Notes: a model not told the origin generated them from the sequence alone. Shown: positions 35,771 to 45,110, counted from the stretch's first letter. The stretch: 64,000 nucleotides of DNA from Bradyrhizobium septentrionale (GCF_011516645.4 NZ_CP088285.1:6900501-6964500), one strand, 5' to 3'. Numbers and translations: made by a program.

Positions 35771-36694
35771 ATGACTGATCTTCCCGCCCAAAAGGTCGAT
35801 CTCAAGTCGATCCTGTCGACGTCGGCGCGCGTCGACAACAGCGAGGGCATGAGCTACCTGCAGTCGGTGCCACGGCGGATCGTGACGCTCTATATCCCGC
35901 TGTCGATCATCGTCATCATCCTGCTGTTCCCGTTCTACTGGATGGGGCTGACCGCCATCAAGCCGGACGACCAGCTGCTCGACCTCGACAAATACAATCC
36001 GTTCTGGACCTGGAATCCGACCTTCAAGCACATCCACAAGCTGCTGTTCGAGAGCTACTATCCGCACTGGCTCTGGAACACGATGTATGTGGCGATCGGC
36101 GCCACCGTGCTGTCGATCGTCGCGAGCGTGCTCGCGGCCTATGCGATCGTGCGGCTGCGCTACAAGGGCGCCAACCTCGTCGGTGGCCTGATCTTCCTGG
36201 CCTATCTGGTGCCGCCGTCGATCCTGTTCATTCCACTTGCCACCGTCGTGTTCCAGTACGGCCTGTTCGACTCGCCGATGGCGCTGATCCTGACCTATCC
36301 GACGATCCTGATCCCGTTCTCGACCTGGCTGTTGATGGGCTATTTCAAGACCATCCCGTTCGAGCTCGAGGAGTGCGCACTGATCGACGGCGCCAGCCGC
36401 TGGCAGATCCTGATCAAGATCGTGCTGCCGCTCGCGATCCCCGGCCTGATCTCGGCCTTCATCTTCTGCTTTACGCTGTGCTGGAACGAGTTCATCTACG
36501 CGCTGACGTTCCTGCAATCGACCCCGAACAAGACGGTGCCGGTCGCGATCGTCAACGAATTCGTTGACGGCGACATCTATCGGTGGGGTTCGCTGATGGC
36601 AGGGGCGCTATGCGGCTCGCTGCCGCTGGTTATTCTTTACGCCTTCTTCGTCGAGCATTATGTCTCGGCGATGACGGGCGCCGTAAAGGAATGA
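35771..36694 (+). CDS. Sugar ABC transporter permease (MalG/UgpE type)
   Basis: The 307-residue permease starts with a cytoplasmic tail of about 35 residues and then six helices (first TLYIPLSIIVIILLFPFYW). The EAA loop is ECALIDGASRWQILIKIVLP. It is the second half of the CUT1 pore. The following gene, a DenD-like dehydrogenase, starts 70 bases later after a good ribosome site, so transport and metabolism are in one operon. Confidence 0.92.
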   Translation: MTDLPAQKVDLKSILSTSARVDNSEGMSYLQSVPRRIVTLYIPLSIIVIILLFPFYWMGLTAIKPDDQLLDLDKYNPFWTWNPTFKHIHKLLFESYYPHWLWNTMYVAIGATVLSIVASVLAAYAIVRLRYKGANLVGGLIFLAYLVPPSILFIPLATVVFQYGLFDSPMALILTYPTILIPFSTWLLMGYFKTIPFELEECALIDGASRWQILIKIVLPLAIPGLISAFIFCFTLCWNEFIYALTFLQSTPNKTVPVAIVNEFVDGDIYRWGSLMAGALCGSLPLVILYAFFVEHYVSAMTGAVKE

Positions 36695-36764
36695 GCGTGC
36701 AAGGCCCGCATCTGAATTCGAAGAACAAGCCAAGAAGACGAGACAAGAAAAGGAGAGCAGGGTC

Positions 36765-37751
36765 GTGCACATTCTGATTCTGGGCGCCGCCGGCATGGTC
36801 GGCCGCAAGCTGACCGAGCGTCTGCTGCGCGAGGGACGCCTCGGCAAGCAGGACATCACTGGGATGACGCTGCAGGACGTGGTCGCGCCGGCCAAGCCCG
36901 CGAATGCCGCGATCCCGGTCAATGTCGTCGCCTCCGATTTCGCCGACGCCGGCGCTGCGGCGCCGCTGATCGCCGAGCGGCCCGACGTGATCTTCCACCT
37001 TGCTGCAATCGTCTCCGGCGAGGCTGAGGCCGAGTTCGACAAGGGCTACCGGATCAATCTCGACGGCACCCGCTATCTGATCGACGCAATCCGTGCAGTC
37101 GGCGGCGGCTACAAGCCGCGGCTGGTGTTCACGTCCTCGATCGCGGTGTTCGGCGCGCCGTTCCCCGAGAAGATCGGCGACGAGTTCTTCCACACGCCAC
37201 TGACGAGCTACGGCACGCAGAAGTCGATCTGCGAGCTCCTGATCAACGACTACACCCGCAAGGGCCTGCTCGACGGGATCTCGATCCGTCTGCCGACGAT
37301 CTGTGTGCGTCCGGGCAAGCCGAACAAGGCAGCGTCCGGCTTCTTCTCCAACATCATCCGTGAACCGCTGGCGGGCGAGGAGGCGGTCCTGCCGGTCTCC
37401 GAGGACGTCCGGCACTGGCACGCCTCGCCGAAATCGGCGGTCGGCTTCCTGGTCCATGCCGGCACCATGGACCTCAATGCGGTCGGGCCGCGGCGCAATC
37501 TCAGCATGCCCGGGATGTCCGTGACCGTCGGTGAGCAGATCGCGTCGCTCGAGCGCGTCGCCGGCAAGAACGTCACCGCGCGCATCAAGCGGGTGCCCGA
37601 TCCGACCATCATCGGCATCGTTTCCGGCTGGCCGCGCGATTTCGTCACCGACCGCGCTCTGAAGCTCGGCTTCACCACCGCCGAGAAGACGTTCGACGAT
37701 ATCATCCGTATCCACATCGAGGACGAGCTCGGCGGCAAGTTCGCCGCCTGA
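36765..37751 (+). CDS. NAD-dependent epimerase/dehydratase family, D-erythronate dehydrogenase (DenD)-like
   Basis: This 328-residue extended SDR starts at GTG 36765 after AAGGAGAG. It has the NAD-binding GAAGMVG (7-13) and catalytic Tyr149-x-x-x-Lys153 (YGTQK). The sequence HLAAIVSGEAEAEFDKGYRI and the C-terminal FPE..GDEFF landmark point to the DenD branch, which oxidises aldonates such as D-erythronate at C2. The OtnK kinase and OtnC/OtnI partners that complete D-erythronate breakdown elsewhere are absent here; instead a PfkB kinase and KDPG aldolase follow. The actual substrate may therefore be a different sugar or sugar acid. Confidence 0.85.
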   Translation: MHILILGAAGMVGRKLTERLLREGRLGKQDITGMTLQDVVAPAKPANAAIPVNVVASDFADAGAAAPLIAERPDVIFHLAAIVSGEAEAEFDKGYRINLDGTRYLIDAIRAVGGGYKPRLVFTSSIAVFGAPFPEKIGDEFFHTPLTSYGTQKSICELLINDYTRKGLLDGISIRLPTICVRPGKPNKAASGFFSNIIREPLAGEEAVLPVSEDVRHWHASPKSAVGFLVHAGTMDLNAVGPRRNLSMPGMSVTVGEQIASLERVAGKNVTARIKRVPDPTIIGIVSGWPRDFVTDRALKLGFTTAEKTFDDIIRIHIEDELGGKFAA

Positions 37752-37780
37752 GCGACGTCCGGGCGAGCGCGGCTCTCGAG

Positions 37781-38737
37781 ATGACCAGGGTTGCCAGCAT
37801 CGGCGAATGCATGATCGAGCTGCGTCAGGCCCCGGGCGGCCAGATCGGCGGTCTGTATTCGCGCTTCTACGGCGGTGACACGCTCAACACCGCCGTCTAT
37901 CTGTCGCGGCTCGGCATCCACATCGATTACATCACGGCGCTCGGCGATGACGCGCTGAGCGATGAGATGATCGCCGGCTGGGCGAGCGAAGGCATCGGCA
38001 CCAAGCATGTCGCGCGATTGGCGGGCAAGCTGCCGGGGCTCTATCTGATCCAGACCGACGACAAGGGCGAGCGGCGCTTCTTCCACTGGCGCGACAGCGC
38101 CGCCGCGCGCGAGCTGATGGATCTTCCCGAGACGGACGACCTGCTGAACTCGCTGGCGACCTATGACGTCGTCTATCTCTCGGCGATCACGCTCTCGATC
38201 CTGCGCGAGGACGGCCGGGAGCGGCTGATGGCGGCGCTCAGGCGCGCGCGATTGCTGGGCACACGCTTTGCGTTCGACACCAATTTCCGCGCCCGCGGCT
38301 GGCCGGACCTGACCATCGCGCGAAAAGCCTTCAGCAGCGCCTTCGAGACCGCCGATATCGTGCTCGCCTCGACGGAAGATCTGGCGCCGCTTTATCCCGG
38401 CGAGAGCAACACGGCGCTGCTGGCGGGCATCTCGAGCCCGGAGGTCGTGCTGAAGCTCGCCGAACCTGCCTGCATCGTGCGCTCTGCCGGCGGCACGCGC
38501 GAGGTGAGGGCGGAGCCGCTGCCAAAGCCGGTGGTCGATACCACCGCGGCCGGCGACAGTTTTGCCGCGGCCTATCTCGCCGCGCGGCTCGGCGGTGCCG
38601 AACCGGAGGAGGCGGCGCGCGCTGGCCATCGGCTGGCCGGCGTCGTGGTGTGCTATCCCGGTGCGATCATTCCGCGTTACGCCATGCCGCCGAAGAAGGC
38701 GCCTCGTCCCCCACCATCCCGCAAGGCCTCGCAATGA
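37781..38737 (+). CDS. PfkB-family sugar kinase, 2-keto-3-deoxygluconate kinase-like
   Basis: The 318-residue kinase has the PfkB N-terminal motif GECMIELRQAPGG and FYGGDTLNTAVYLSRLG, and the C-terminal signature DTTAAGDSFAAAYLA with Asp259 as catalytic base. KdgK proteins have this arrangement and phosphorylate 2-keto-3-deoxy-gluconate. Since a KDPG aldolase gene overlaps its stop (ATGA at 38734-38737), the kinase should supply the aldolase substrate. It follows the DenD-like gene by 29 bases. Confidence 0.9.
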   Translation: MTRVASIGECMIELRQAPGGQIGGLYSRFYGGDTLNTAVYLSRLGIHIDYITALGDDALSDEMIAGWASEGIGTKHVARLAGKLPGLYLIQTDDKGERRFFHWRDSAAARELMDLPETDDLLNSLATYDVVYLSAITLSILREDGRERLMAALRRARLLGTRFAFDTNFRARGWPDLTIARKAFSSAFETADIVLASTEDLAPLYPGESNTALLAGISSPEVVLKLAEPACIVRSAGGTREVRAEPLPKPVVDTTAAGDSFAAAYLAARLGGAEPEEAARAGHRLAGVVVCYPGAIIPRYAMPPKKAPRPPPSRKASQ

Positions 38738-39384
38738 CAACGACATCAAAGCAGGACCGGATCGCCGAACTGATCCGCCAGGCCACCGTGATCCCGGTGC
38801 TGACCATCGAGCGGCTCGCAGACGCAGTGCCGCTCGCCAGGGCGCTGGTCGCCGGCGGCGTGCGGACGCTCGAGGTGACGCTGCGCACGCCGGTCGCGGT
38901 CGATGCGGCCAGGGCCATCATCGCCGAGGTGCCCGACTCGATCGTCGGGATCGGCACGATCCTCAACGGCGACGATCTGGCGCGCGCCGAAGCGCTCGGC
39001 GCCAAATTCGGCATCAGCCCCGGCGCTACGCCCGAGCTTCTGAAGGCGGCTGCTGCCAGCCGGCTGCCCTTCGCACCGGGGATTGCGACCGCGTCCGAGC
39101 TGATGCAGGCGCTGGCGCAAGGCTTCGACGTCGTCAAATTCTTCCCCGCCGAGCAGGCCGGCGGTATCAAGGCACTGCGTGCTCTGGCCGGTCCATTCCC
39201 GCATGTGAGGGTCTGTCCGACCGGCGGTATTGGCGAGGCCAATGCGGCGACCTGGCTAGCCGAGCCCAATGTGCTGGCCGTCGGCGGCTCCTGGCTGTGC
39301 CCGGCCTCCGATATCCGCGCCGGCAATTGGGCCGGCATAACCGCCATGTGCGCGAAGGCGATGAAAACGCTGAAAGCCGCCTGA
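38734..39384 (+). CDS. eda: 2-keto-3-deoxy-6-phosphogluconate (KDPG) aldolase family
   Basis: The 216-residue class I aldolase has catalytic Glu47 (TLEVTLRT) and Schiff-base Lys135 (FDVVKFFPAE), the pair conserved in KDPG and KDPGal aldolases. It cleaves the phosphorylated keto-deoxy acid into pyruvate and glyceraldehyde 3-phosphate. The start overlaps the kinase stop; the open frame upstream (38650) is inside the kinase gene. It ends the catabolic operon. It may equally act on the galacto epimer; sequence alone does not decide. Confidence 0.92.
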   Translation: MTTTSKQDRIAELIRQATVIPVLTIERLADAVPLARALVAGGVRTLEVTLRTPVAVDAARAIIAEVPDSIVGIGTILNGDDLARAEALGAKFGISPGATPELLKAAAASRLPFAPGIATASELMQALAQGFDVVKFFPAEQAGGIKALRALAGPFPHVRVCPTGGIGEANAATWLAEPNVLAVGGSWLCPASDIRAGNWAGITAMCAKAMKTLKAA

Positions 39385-39429
39385 AGATACGCTACATAAC
39401 TCCCTGAACAGGAACAGGGAGATACGGCC

Positions 39430-40599
39430 ATGACAGCCAGCATCGTGGGTTGGGCGCATACGCCATTCGGAAAGTTCGACGCCGAGACCGTCGAGAGCCT
39501 CGTCGTCAAGGTCGCCAACGAGGCGCTCGCCGATGCCGGCATTGCTGCGTCCGACGTCGACGAGATCATGCTCGGCCATTTCAACGCCGGCTTCTCGCCG
39601 CAGGATTTCACGGCCTCGCTGGTGCTGCAGGCCAATCCGGCGCTGCGCTTCAAGCCGACCACCCGCGTCGAGAATGCCTGCGCCACGGGCTCGGCCGCCG
39701 TGCATCAGGGCATTCGCGCCATCGAAGCCGGCGCTGCGAAGGTCGTTCTGGTGGTCGGCGTCGAGCAGATGACGCGGACGCCGGGTCCGGAGATCGGCAA
39801 GAACCTCTTGAAGGCGTCGTATCTGCCCGAGGATGGCGACACGGTCGGCGGCTTCGCCGGCGTGTTCGGCAAGATCGCGCAGGCCTATTTCCAGAAGTAT
39901 GGCGACCAGTCGGACGCGCTGGCGATGATCGCCGCCAAGAACCACAAGAACGGCGTCGCCAATCCCTATGCGCAGATGCGCAAGGATTTCGGGTTCGAGT
40001 TCTGCCGCGCCGAGAGCGACAAGAACCCGTTCGTCGCGGGCCCGTTGAAGCGCACCGACTGCTCGCTGGTCTCCGACGGCGCCGCCGCGCTGGTGCTGAC
40101 CGATGCCGAGACCGCCAAGACCATGGGCAAGGCGGTGAATATCCGCGCCACCGCGCATGCGCAGGATTTCCTGCCGATGTCCAAGCGCGACATCCTGCAG
40201 TTCGAAGGCTGCACCACCGCTTGGCAGCGCGCGCTGCAGAAGGCCGGCCTGCAGCTCTCCGATCTCTCCTTCGTCGAAACCCATGACTGCTTCACCGTCG
40301 CCGAGCTGATCGAATATGAAGCGATGGGCCTGACGCCGAAGGGCCAGGGTGCGCGCGCGATCATGGAAGGCTGGACCCAGAAGGACGGCAAGCTGCCGGT
40401 CAATCCTTCCGGCGGCCTCAAGGCCAAGGGCCATCCGATCGGCGCCACCGGCGTCTCCATGCATGTCATGAGCGCAATGCAGCTCACGGGGCAGGCGCCC
40501 GAGGGCATGCAGCTCAAGAACCCGCAGATCGGCGGCATCTTCAACATGGGCGGCGCCGCGGTCGCCAATTACGTCTCGATCCTCGAGCCGGCGAAGTGA
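39430..40599 (+). CDS. SCP2-type thiolase / acetyl-CoA acetyltransferase
   Basis: The 389-residue thiolase has nucleophilic Cys84 (VENACATGS), His285 in HDCFTVAEL and His335 in KGHPIGATG, so the catalytic set of the SCP2-like subfamily is complete. It should cleave a 3-ketoacyl-CoA to acetyl-CoA or propionyl-CoA and a shortened acyl-CoA, or perform the reverse condensation. GGAACAGGGAG precedes the ATG. It is 45 bases after the aldolase gene but belongs functionally to the acyl-CoA genes that follow. Confidence 0.9.
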   Translation: MTASIVGWAHTPFGKFDAETVESLVVKVANEALADAGIAASDVDEIMLGHFNAGFSPQDFTASLVLQANPALRFKPTTRVENACATGSAAVHQGIRAIEAGAAKVVLVVGVEQMTRTPGPEIGKNLLKASYLPEDGDTVGGFAGVFGKIAQAYFQKYGDQSDALAMIAAKNHKNGVANPYAQMRKDFGFEFCRAESDKNPFVAGPLKRTDCSLVSDGAAALVLTDAETAKTMGKAVNIRATAHAQDFLPMSKRDILQFEGCTTAWQRALQKAGLQLSDLSFVETHDCFTVAELIEYEAMGLTPKGQGARAIMEGWTQKDGKLPVNPSGGLKAKGHPIGATGVSMHVMSAMQLTGQAPEGMQLKNPQIGGIFNMGGAAVANYVSILEPAK

Positions 40600-40617
40600 G
40601 CGAGATTTTCTCCATTC

Positions 40618-40706
40618 GTCATGGCCGGGCTTGACCCGGCCATCCACGTCTTTCTTCGTTGTGTGGCGCCAAAGACGTGGATGCCCGGGTCAAGCCCGGG
40701 CATGAC
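40618..40706. repeat. Palindromic intergenic repeat, GTCATG...CATGAC-type family, copy 2
   Basis: This is an 89-base element with outer ends GTCATG/CATGAC, left half GGCCGGGCTTGACCCGGCC and right half CCCGGGTCAAGCCCGGG, the same plan as the copy at 28671-28743. The central ACGTC/GACGT parts also pair. It lies between the thiolase and the ligase genes. Confidence 0.75.
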
Positions 40707-40726
40707 AGTTTGCTTGGGCTACCGCG

Positions 40727-42277
40727 ATGAACATAGCCGAATGGCTGGCGGCGACGGCGCGGGCGCGTCCCGACGCGCCGGCGCTGCTGACCGGCTTCGA
40801 TCTCGACGCCGACTACGCAACCTTTGCCCGCCGCGCCGCCTCGATCGGCGCGGCGCTGGCGCGCGATAACGGCATTGCCGCCGGCGACCGCGTCGCGTTG
40901 TTTGCGACGAACTGCACGCAATATCTCGAATGCCTCTACGGTATCTGGTGGATCGGCGCCGCGGCGATCCCGGTCAACGCAAAACTCCACGGCCGCGAGG
41001 CGGCGTGGATCTGCGGCAATGGCGGCGCGAAGCTCGCCTTCGTCTCCGACGACACGATCGGCGCCCTGAGCGAGGCGAAGGACGACTGTCCCTCCGGCAT
41101 GACCATGCTGTCGGTCGACAGCGACGACTACAATGCGATGCGAAGCGGCGAGGGCGCGCCCGCGCCGCTGTCGCGCGAGGTCAACGACCTCGCTTGGCTG
41201 TTCTACACCTCAGGCACGACAGGCCGTCCCAAGGGCGTGATGCTGAGCCACGGCAATCTGGTCGCGATGTCGCTGTGCTATCTCGCCGACGTCGATGCGG
41301 CGACGCCGAACGACGCCTCGCTCTATGCCGCACCGATCTCGCATGGCGCAGGCCTTTACAATTTCCCGCATGTCCGGATGGGCGGCCGCCACGTCGTTCC
41401 GGAATCCGGCGGCTTCGATCCGGATGAGGTGCTCAACCTCGGCCGCCAGCTCGATAACGTCGTGATGTTCGCGGCGCCCACCATGGTGCGCAGGCTGGTT
41501 GATGCCGCCAAGAAGCGCAGCGAGGACGGCGAGGGGCTGCGCACCATCATCTATGGCGGCGGGCCGATGTACACCGCCGACATCCTGGACGCGATGGCGA
41601 CGATGGGCCAGCGCTTCGTGCAGATCTATGGCCAGGGTGAGTCGCCGATGACCATCACGGCGCTGTCGCGCGACTGGCACCGGCGGAGCGACCATCCGCG
41701 CTATCTCGAACGGCTGGCCTCGGTCGGCACGGCGCAGAGCGTCGTCACCGTGCGCATCACCGACAAGGACGGCAAGCTGCTGCCGGCGGGCGAGACCGGC
41801 GAGATCGAGGTCAAGGGCGCAACCGTGATGCTCGGCTACTGGAACAACCCGAAGGCCAATGCCGAGACGCTGAAGGACGGCTGGCTGCGCACCGGCGACG
41901 TCGGCCGGCTCGATGCCGACGGCTTCCTGACGCTGTCGGACCGCTCCAAGGACGTGATCATCTCCGGCGGCACCAACATCTATCCGCGCGAGGTCGAGGA
42001 AGCCCTGCTGACCCATCCCGACGTCCGCGAGGTCTCGGCCATCGGTGTGCCGGATCCGGAATGGGGCGAGATCGTCGTCGCCTGCGTCGTGCTGGAGGAC
42101 GGCGCCGCGGCCGACGACGGCAAGCTCGACGCGCATTGCCTGGCCTCGATCGCCCGGTTCAAGCGGCCGAAGCGCTACGTCTATCTCGATGCCCTGCCGA
42201 AGAACAATTATGGCAAGGTGCTGAAGACCTCGCTGCGGGAGATGATGGCCAAAGGGATAGGCCAAGGGATGGGCTAA
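40727..42277 (+). CDS. AMP-dependent acyl-CoA ligase (fatty-acid-CoA ligase family)
   Basis: This 516-residue adenylate-forming enzyme activates a carboxylic acid with ATP and CoA. It has the phosphate-binding loop YTSGTTGRPKG (from residue 160), GQGESP as A5-type motif, TGDVG and the hinge DRSKDVIISGG, and the C-terminal catalytic Lys497 (NYGKVLKT). It would supply the acyl-CoA for the CoA-transferase, dehydrogenase and thiolase genes around it. The chemical class of the acid is not readable. No strong Shine-Dalgarno is visible, as the repeat element ends 20 bases upstream. Confidence 0.92.
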   Translation: MNIAEWLAATARARPDAPALLTGFDLDADYATFARRAASIGAALARDNGIAAGDRVALFATNCTQYLECLYGIWWIGAAAIPVNAKLHGREAAWICGNGGAKLAFVSDDTIGALSEAKDDCPSGMTMLSVDSDDYNAMRSGEGAPAPLSREVNDLAWLFYTSGTTGRPKGVMLSHGNLVAMSLCYLADVDAATPNDASLYAAPISHGAGLYNFPHVRMGGRHVVPESGGFDPDEVLNLGRQLDNVVMFAAPTMVRRLVDAAKKRSEDGEGLRTIIYGGGPMYTADILDAMATMGQRFVQIYGQGESPMTITALSRDWHRRSDHPRYLERLASVGTAQSVVTVRITDKDGKLLPAGETGEIEVKGATVMLGYWNNPKANAETLKDGWLRTGDVGRLDADGFLTLSDRSKDVIISGGTNIYPREVEEALLTHPDVREVSAIGVPDPEWGEIVVACVVLEDGAAADDGKLDAHCLASIARFKRPKRYVYLDALPKNNYGKVLKTSLREMMAKGIGQGMG

Positions 42278-42339
42278 GGGATAGGCCGCCGCCTCCCGCC
42301 GCGCTAAGCTGGCTGCGCCTGTCACCGGGAGAACGGACC

Positions 42340-42540
42340 ATGGGAATCGAGACGTCTCTGTCACTGTCGGAAGTGAACAATCGCATCGCAATCCTCCGGG
42401 ACAACATCAGGCAGCTGATCGAGCAGGCTGCAGGCGCTGCGGGCGCCGAAGTCGAGGAGCGCATCGCCGACCGCCTCGAGCAGCAGAATGCGGAACTGGA
42501 AAAGCTCCTGAAAGCACGCGAGGCGATGACGGGGCAGTAA
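42340..42540 (+). CDS. Small helical protein of unknown function
   Basis: The 66-residue product starts MGIETSLSLSEVNNR, preceded by GGGAGAA at good spacing, and is almost entirely charged helix (ERIADRLEQQNAELEKLLKA) with coiled-coil character. The gene lies 62 bases after the ligase, in the same direction and before the CoA-transferase, so it may be cotranscribed. The open frame extends upstream into the ligase but the ribosome site supports this start. I do not recognise the family. Confidence 0.65.
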   Translation: MGIETSLSLSEVNNRIAILRDNIRQLIEQAAGAAGAEVEERIADRLEQQNAELEKLLKAREAMTGQ

Positions 42541-42706
42541 CCGACGTTGGGGGCGGTGGGCACGCTTCGTTTGTCCTGCCGTTCCGCTGCGTGGAAACGG
42601 TCCGGCCGCCGCCACGCATACGCCCATACGCCTGGCGCAGCTTGATCTCAGCAAAAACCTCCCGTTACTAGCTCCGTAACCAGAACATCCGGGAGTGAAC
42701 AGGACG

Positions 42707-43906
42707 ATGGGACCATTGCAGGGTATCAAGGTCGTCGACATGACGACCGTGCTGATGGGACCCTATGCCACGCAGATGCTTGGCGACTACGGCGCCGACG
42801 TTATCAAGGTGGAATCGCCCGACGGCGACGTCACGCGGCAGATCGGTCCGACGCGGCATCCCGGCATGGGGCCGGTGTTCCTCAATACCAACCGCAGCAA
42901 GCGCTCGGTCTGCCTCGATCTGAAGAAGCCGGCGGGGCGTGAGGCCGTGCTGCGGCTGATCGCGAAGGCCGACGTGCTGGTCTACAATGTGCGCCCGCAG
43001 GCGATGGCGCGGCTGCAGCTCGGCTACGACGTCGTCGCCAAGGTCAACCCGCGGCTGATCTATGCCGGCGTGTTCGGCTTCGGCCAGGAAGGGCCGTATG
43101 CCGCCAAGCCCGCCTATGACGATCTGATCCAGGGCGCCACCGCGCTGCCGGCGCTGATGGCGCAGACCTCCGACGGCGTGCCGCGCTACGTGCCGAACGC
43201 GCTGGTCGATCGCATCGTCGGCCTCACCGCGGTCGGCGCGATCTGCGCCAGCCTCGTGCATCGCGACCGCACCGGGCAGGGCCAGCGCGTCGACATTCCG
43301 ATGTTCGAGACCATGGCCGGCTTCGTCATGGGCGATCATATGGGCGGACTGACCTACGATCCGCCGCTCGACAAAGGCGGCTATGCCCGCCATCTGTCGC
43401 CGGATCGACGGCCGTACAAGACGCTCGACGGCTATATCTGCGTGATCGTCTACAATGACAAGCAGTGGGAGAACTTCTTCAAGGCGACGGGCCGCGACGA
43501 TCTGCGCAGCGATCCGAAATTCGCGACCTTCGCCGGCCGTGCCAACAATATCGATGTGGTCTACGCCGAGCTCGCGCGCATCCTGCAGACCAAGACCACC
43601 GCCGAGTGGAACGCGATCCTCGAGAAGGCCGACGTGCCGGTGATGCCGATGCACGATCTGGAGAGCCTGTTGCAGGACCCGCATATGGTCGCGACCGGCG
43701 TCTTTCCCGTGATCGATCATCCGACCGAGGGCCGTATCCGCAGCATGACGCCGTCGGCGCGCTGGTCGGAGACCAGGGTGGAGCCGAGCCGGCTCGCACC
43801 GCGGCTCGGCGAGCACAGCGCGGAGATCTTGCGGGAGGCGGGTTACTCCACCGACGAGATCGCGGCGATGGTGCACGACGGCGCGGCCAAAGCGGTGCAG
43901 GCTTAG
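42707..43906 (+). CDS. Class III CoA-transferase (CaiB/BaiF family)
   Basis: The 399-residue enzyme moves CoA between acyl groups through an aspartyl-anhydride intermediate; Asp168 (ALVDRIVG) is the expected nucleophile. The family N-terminus GIKVVDMTTVLMGPYATQMLGDYGADVIKVE is present (split here only by description). It is followed 11 bases later by the acyl-CoA dehydrogenase gene, an operon pairing common in degradation of carnitine-type, bile-acid or dicarboxylic substrates. A GTG at 42695 is an alternative start adding four residues. Confidence 0.92.
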   Translation: MGPLQGIKVVDMTTVLMGPYATQMLGDYGADVIKVESPDGDVTRQIGPTRHPGMGPVFLNTNRSKRSVCLDLKKPAGREAVLRLIAKADVLVYNVRPQAMARLQLGYDVVAKVNPRLIYAGVFGFGQEGPYAAKPAYDDLIQGATALPALMAQTSDGVPRYVPNALVDRIVGLTAVGAICASLVHRDRTGQGQRVDIPMFETMAGFVMGDHMGGLTYDPPLDKGGYARHLSPDRRPYKTLDGYICVIVYNDKQWENFFKATGRDDLRSDPKFATFAGRANNIDVVYAELARILQTKTTAEWNAILEKADVPVMPMHDLESLLQDPHMVATGVFPVIDHPTEGRIRSMTPSARWSETRVEPSRLAPRLGEHSAEILREAGYSTDEIAAMVHDGAAKAVQA

Positions 43907-43917
43907 GAGCAGGACAG

Positions 43918-45084
43918 ATGGATTTCGCACTCTCCGCCAACCAGGAATCGATCCGCGATGCCGTCGCAAAGATCTGCAGCCGCTTCGACGAGGCCTACTG
44001 GCTGAAGAAGGACAAGGAGGGCGGCTATCCCTCTGACTTCCACCGCGCGCTGGCCGATGCCGGCTGGCTCGGCATCTGCATCCCCGAGGAATATGGCGGC
44101 TCCGGGCTCGGCATTACCGATGCCGCGATCATGATGCGCGCGATTTCCGAGTCAGGCGCCGGCATGTCGGGCGCTTCGGCCGTGCACATGAACGTGTTCG
44201 GGCTCAATCCGGTGGTGGTGTTCGGCACCAGGGAGCAGTGCCAGCGCATGCTGCCGCCGATCATCGACGGCCGCGACAAGTCCTGCTTCGCGGTGACCGA
44301 GCCGAACACCGGCCTCAACACCACGCAGCTCAAGACCCGCGCGGTGCGCCAGGGCGACAAGTACATCGTCAATGGCCAGAAGGTGTGGATCTCGACCGCG
44401 CAGGTCGCCAACAAGATCCTGCTGCTCGCGCGCACCACGCCGCTGGAGGAAGTGCGCAGCCCGACCCACGGTCTGAGCCTGTTCTACACAGACTTCGACC
44501 GCAAGCGCGTCACCGTGCACGAGATCGAGAAGATGGGCCGCAAGCCCGTCGATTCCAACGAGCTGTTCTTCGAGAATTTCGAGATCCCGGTCGAGGACCG
44601 CATCGGCGAAGAGGGCCGCGGCTTTGAATACATCCTGCACGGCATGAACCCCGAGCGCATCCTGATCGCGGCCGAAGCCGTCGGCCTCGGCCAGATCGCG
44701 CTGAAGCGGGCGTCGGAGTATGCCAAGGGCCGCATCGTGTTCAACCGCCCGATCGGCATGAACCAGGGGATCCAGCATCCGCTGGCGAAGTGCTGGATGG
44801 AGCTCGAGGCTGCCTGGCTGATGGTGCTGCGCGCCGGCTGGCAATATGACCAGAACCTGCCGTGCGGCCCCGCGGCGAACGCGGCAAAATATCTCGCCGC
44901 GGAAGCCGGCTTCCACGCCTGCGAGCAGGCGGTGATGACCCATGGCGGCTTCGGCTACGCCAAGGAATATCACGTCGAGCGTTATCTGCGGGAATCCCTG
45001 ATCCCGCGCATCGCGCCGATCAGCCCGCAGCTGATCCTCAGCTTCATCGGCGAGAAGGTGCTCGGCCTTCCGAAGTCGTATTGA
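43918..45084 (+). CDS. Acyl-CoA dehydrogenase family protein
   Basis: The 388-residue flavoenzyme begins MDFALSANQESIRD and has FAVTEPNTG and the flavin/substrate loop WISTAQVANK. It would introduce a 2,3-double bond into an acyl-CoA. The usual catalytic Glu in the C-terminal IYEGT motif is missing (here RIAPIS after YLRESLI); Glu246 in NPERILIAAE sits where isovaleryl-type enzymes carry their base. The start is ATG 43918 after GGAGCAGGA; the longer open frame overlaps the CoA-transferase gene and is not used. Confidence 0.92.
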   Translation: MDFALSANQESIRDAVAKICSRFDEAYWLKKDKEGGYPSDFHRALADAGWLGICIPEEYGGSGLGITDAAIMMRAISESGAGMSGASAVHMNVFGLNPVVVFGTREQCQRMLPPIIDGRDKSCFAVTEPNTGLNTTQLKTRAVRQGDKYIVNGQKVWISTAQVANKILLLARTTPLEEVRSPTHGLSLFYTDFDRKRVTVHEIEKMGRKPVDSNELFFENFEIPVEDRIGEEGRGFEYILHGMNPERILIAAEAVGLGQIALKRASEYAKGRIVFNRPIGMNQGIQHPLAKCWMELEAAWLMVLRAGWQYDQNLPCGPAANAAKYLAAEAGFHACEQAVMTHGGFGYAKEYHVERYLRESLIPRIAPISPQLILSFIGEKVLGLPKSY

Positions 45085-45110
45085 GATGTTGCGCTCGCGC
45101 AGACACATCG

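Noticed and set aside
35569..35778. 69-codon frame bridging the two sugar permease genes
   Set aside because: It overlaps both neighbours neatly, but its sequence is that of a structured inverted repeat, and the translated product has no coherent fold signal.
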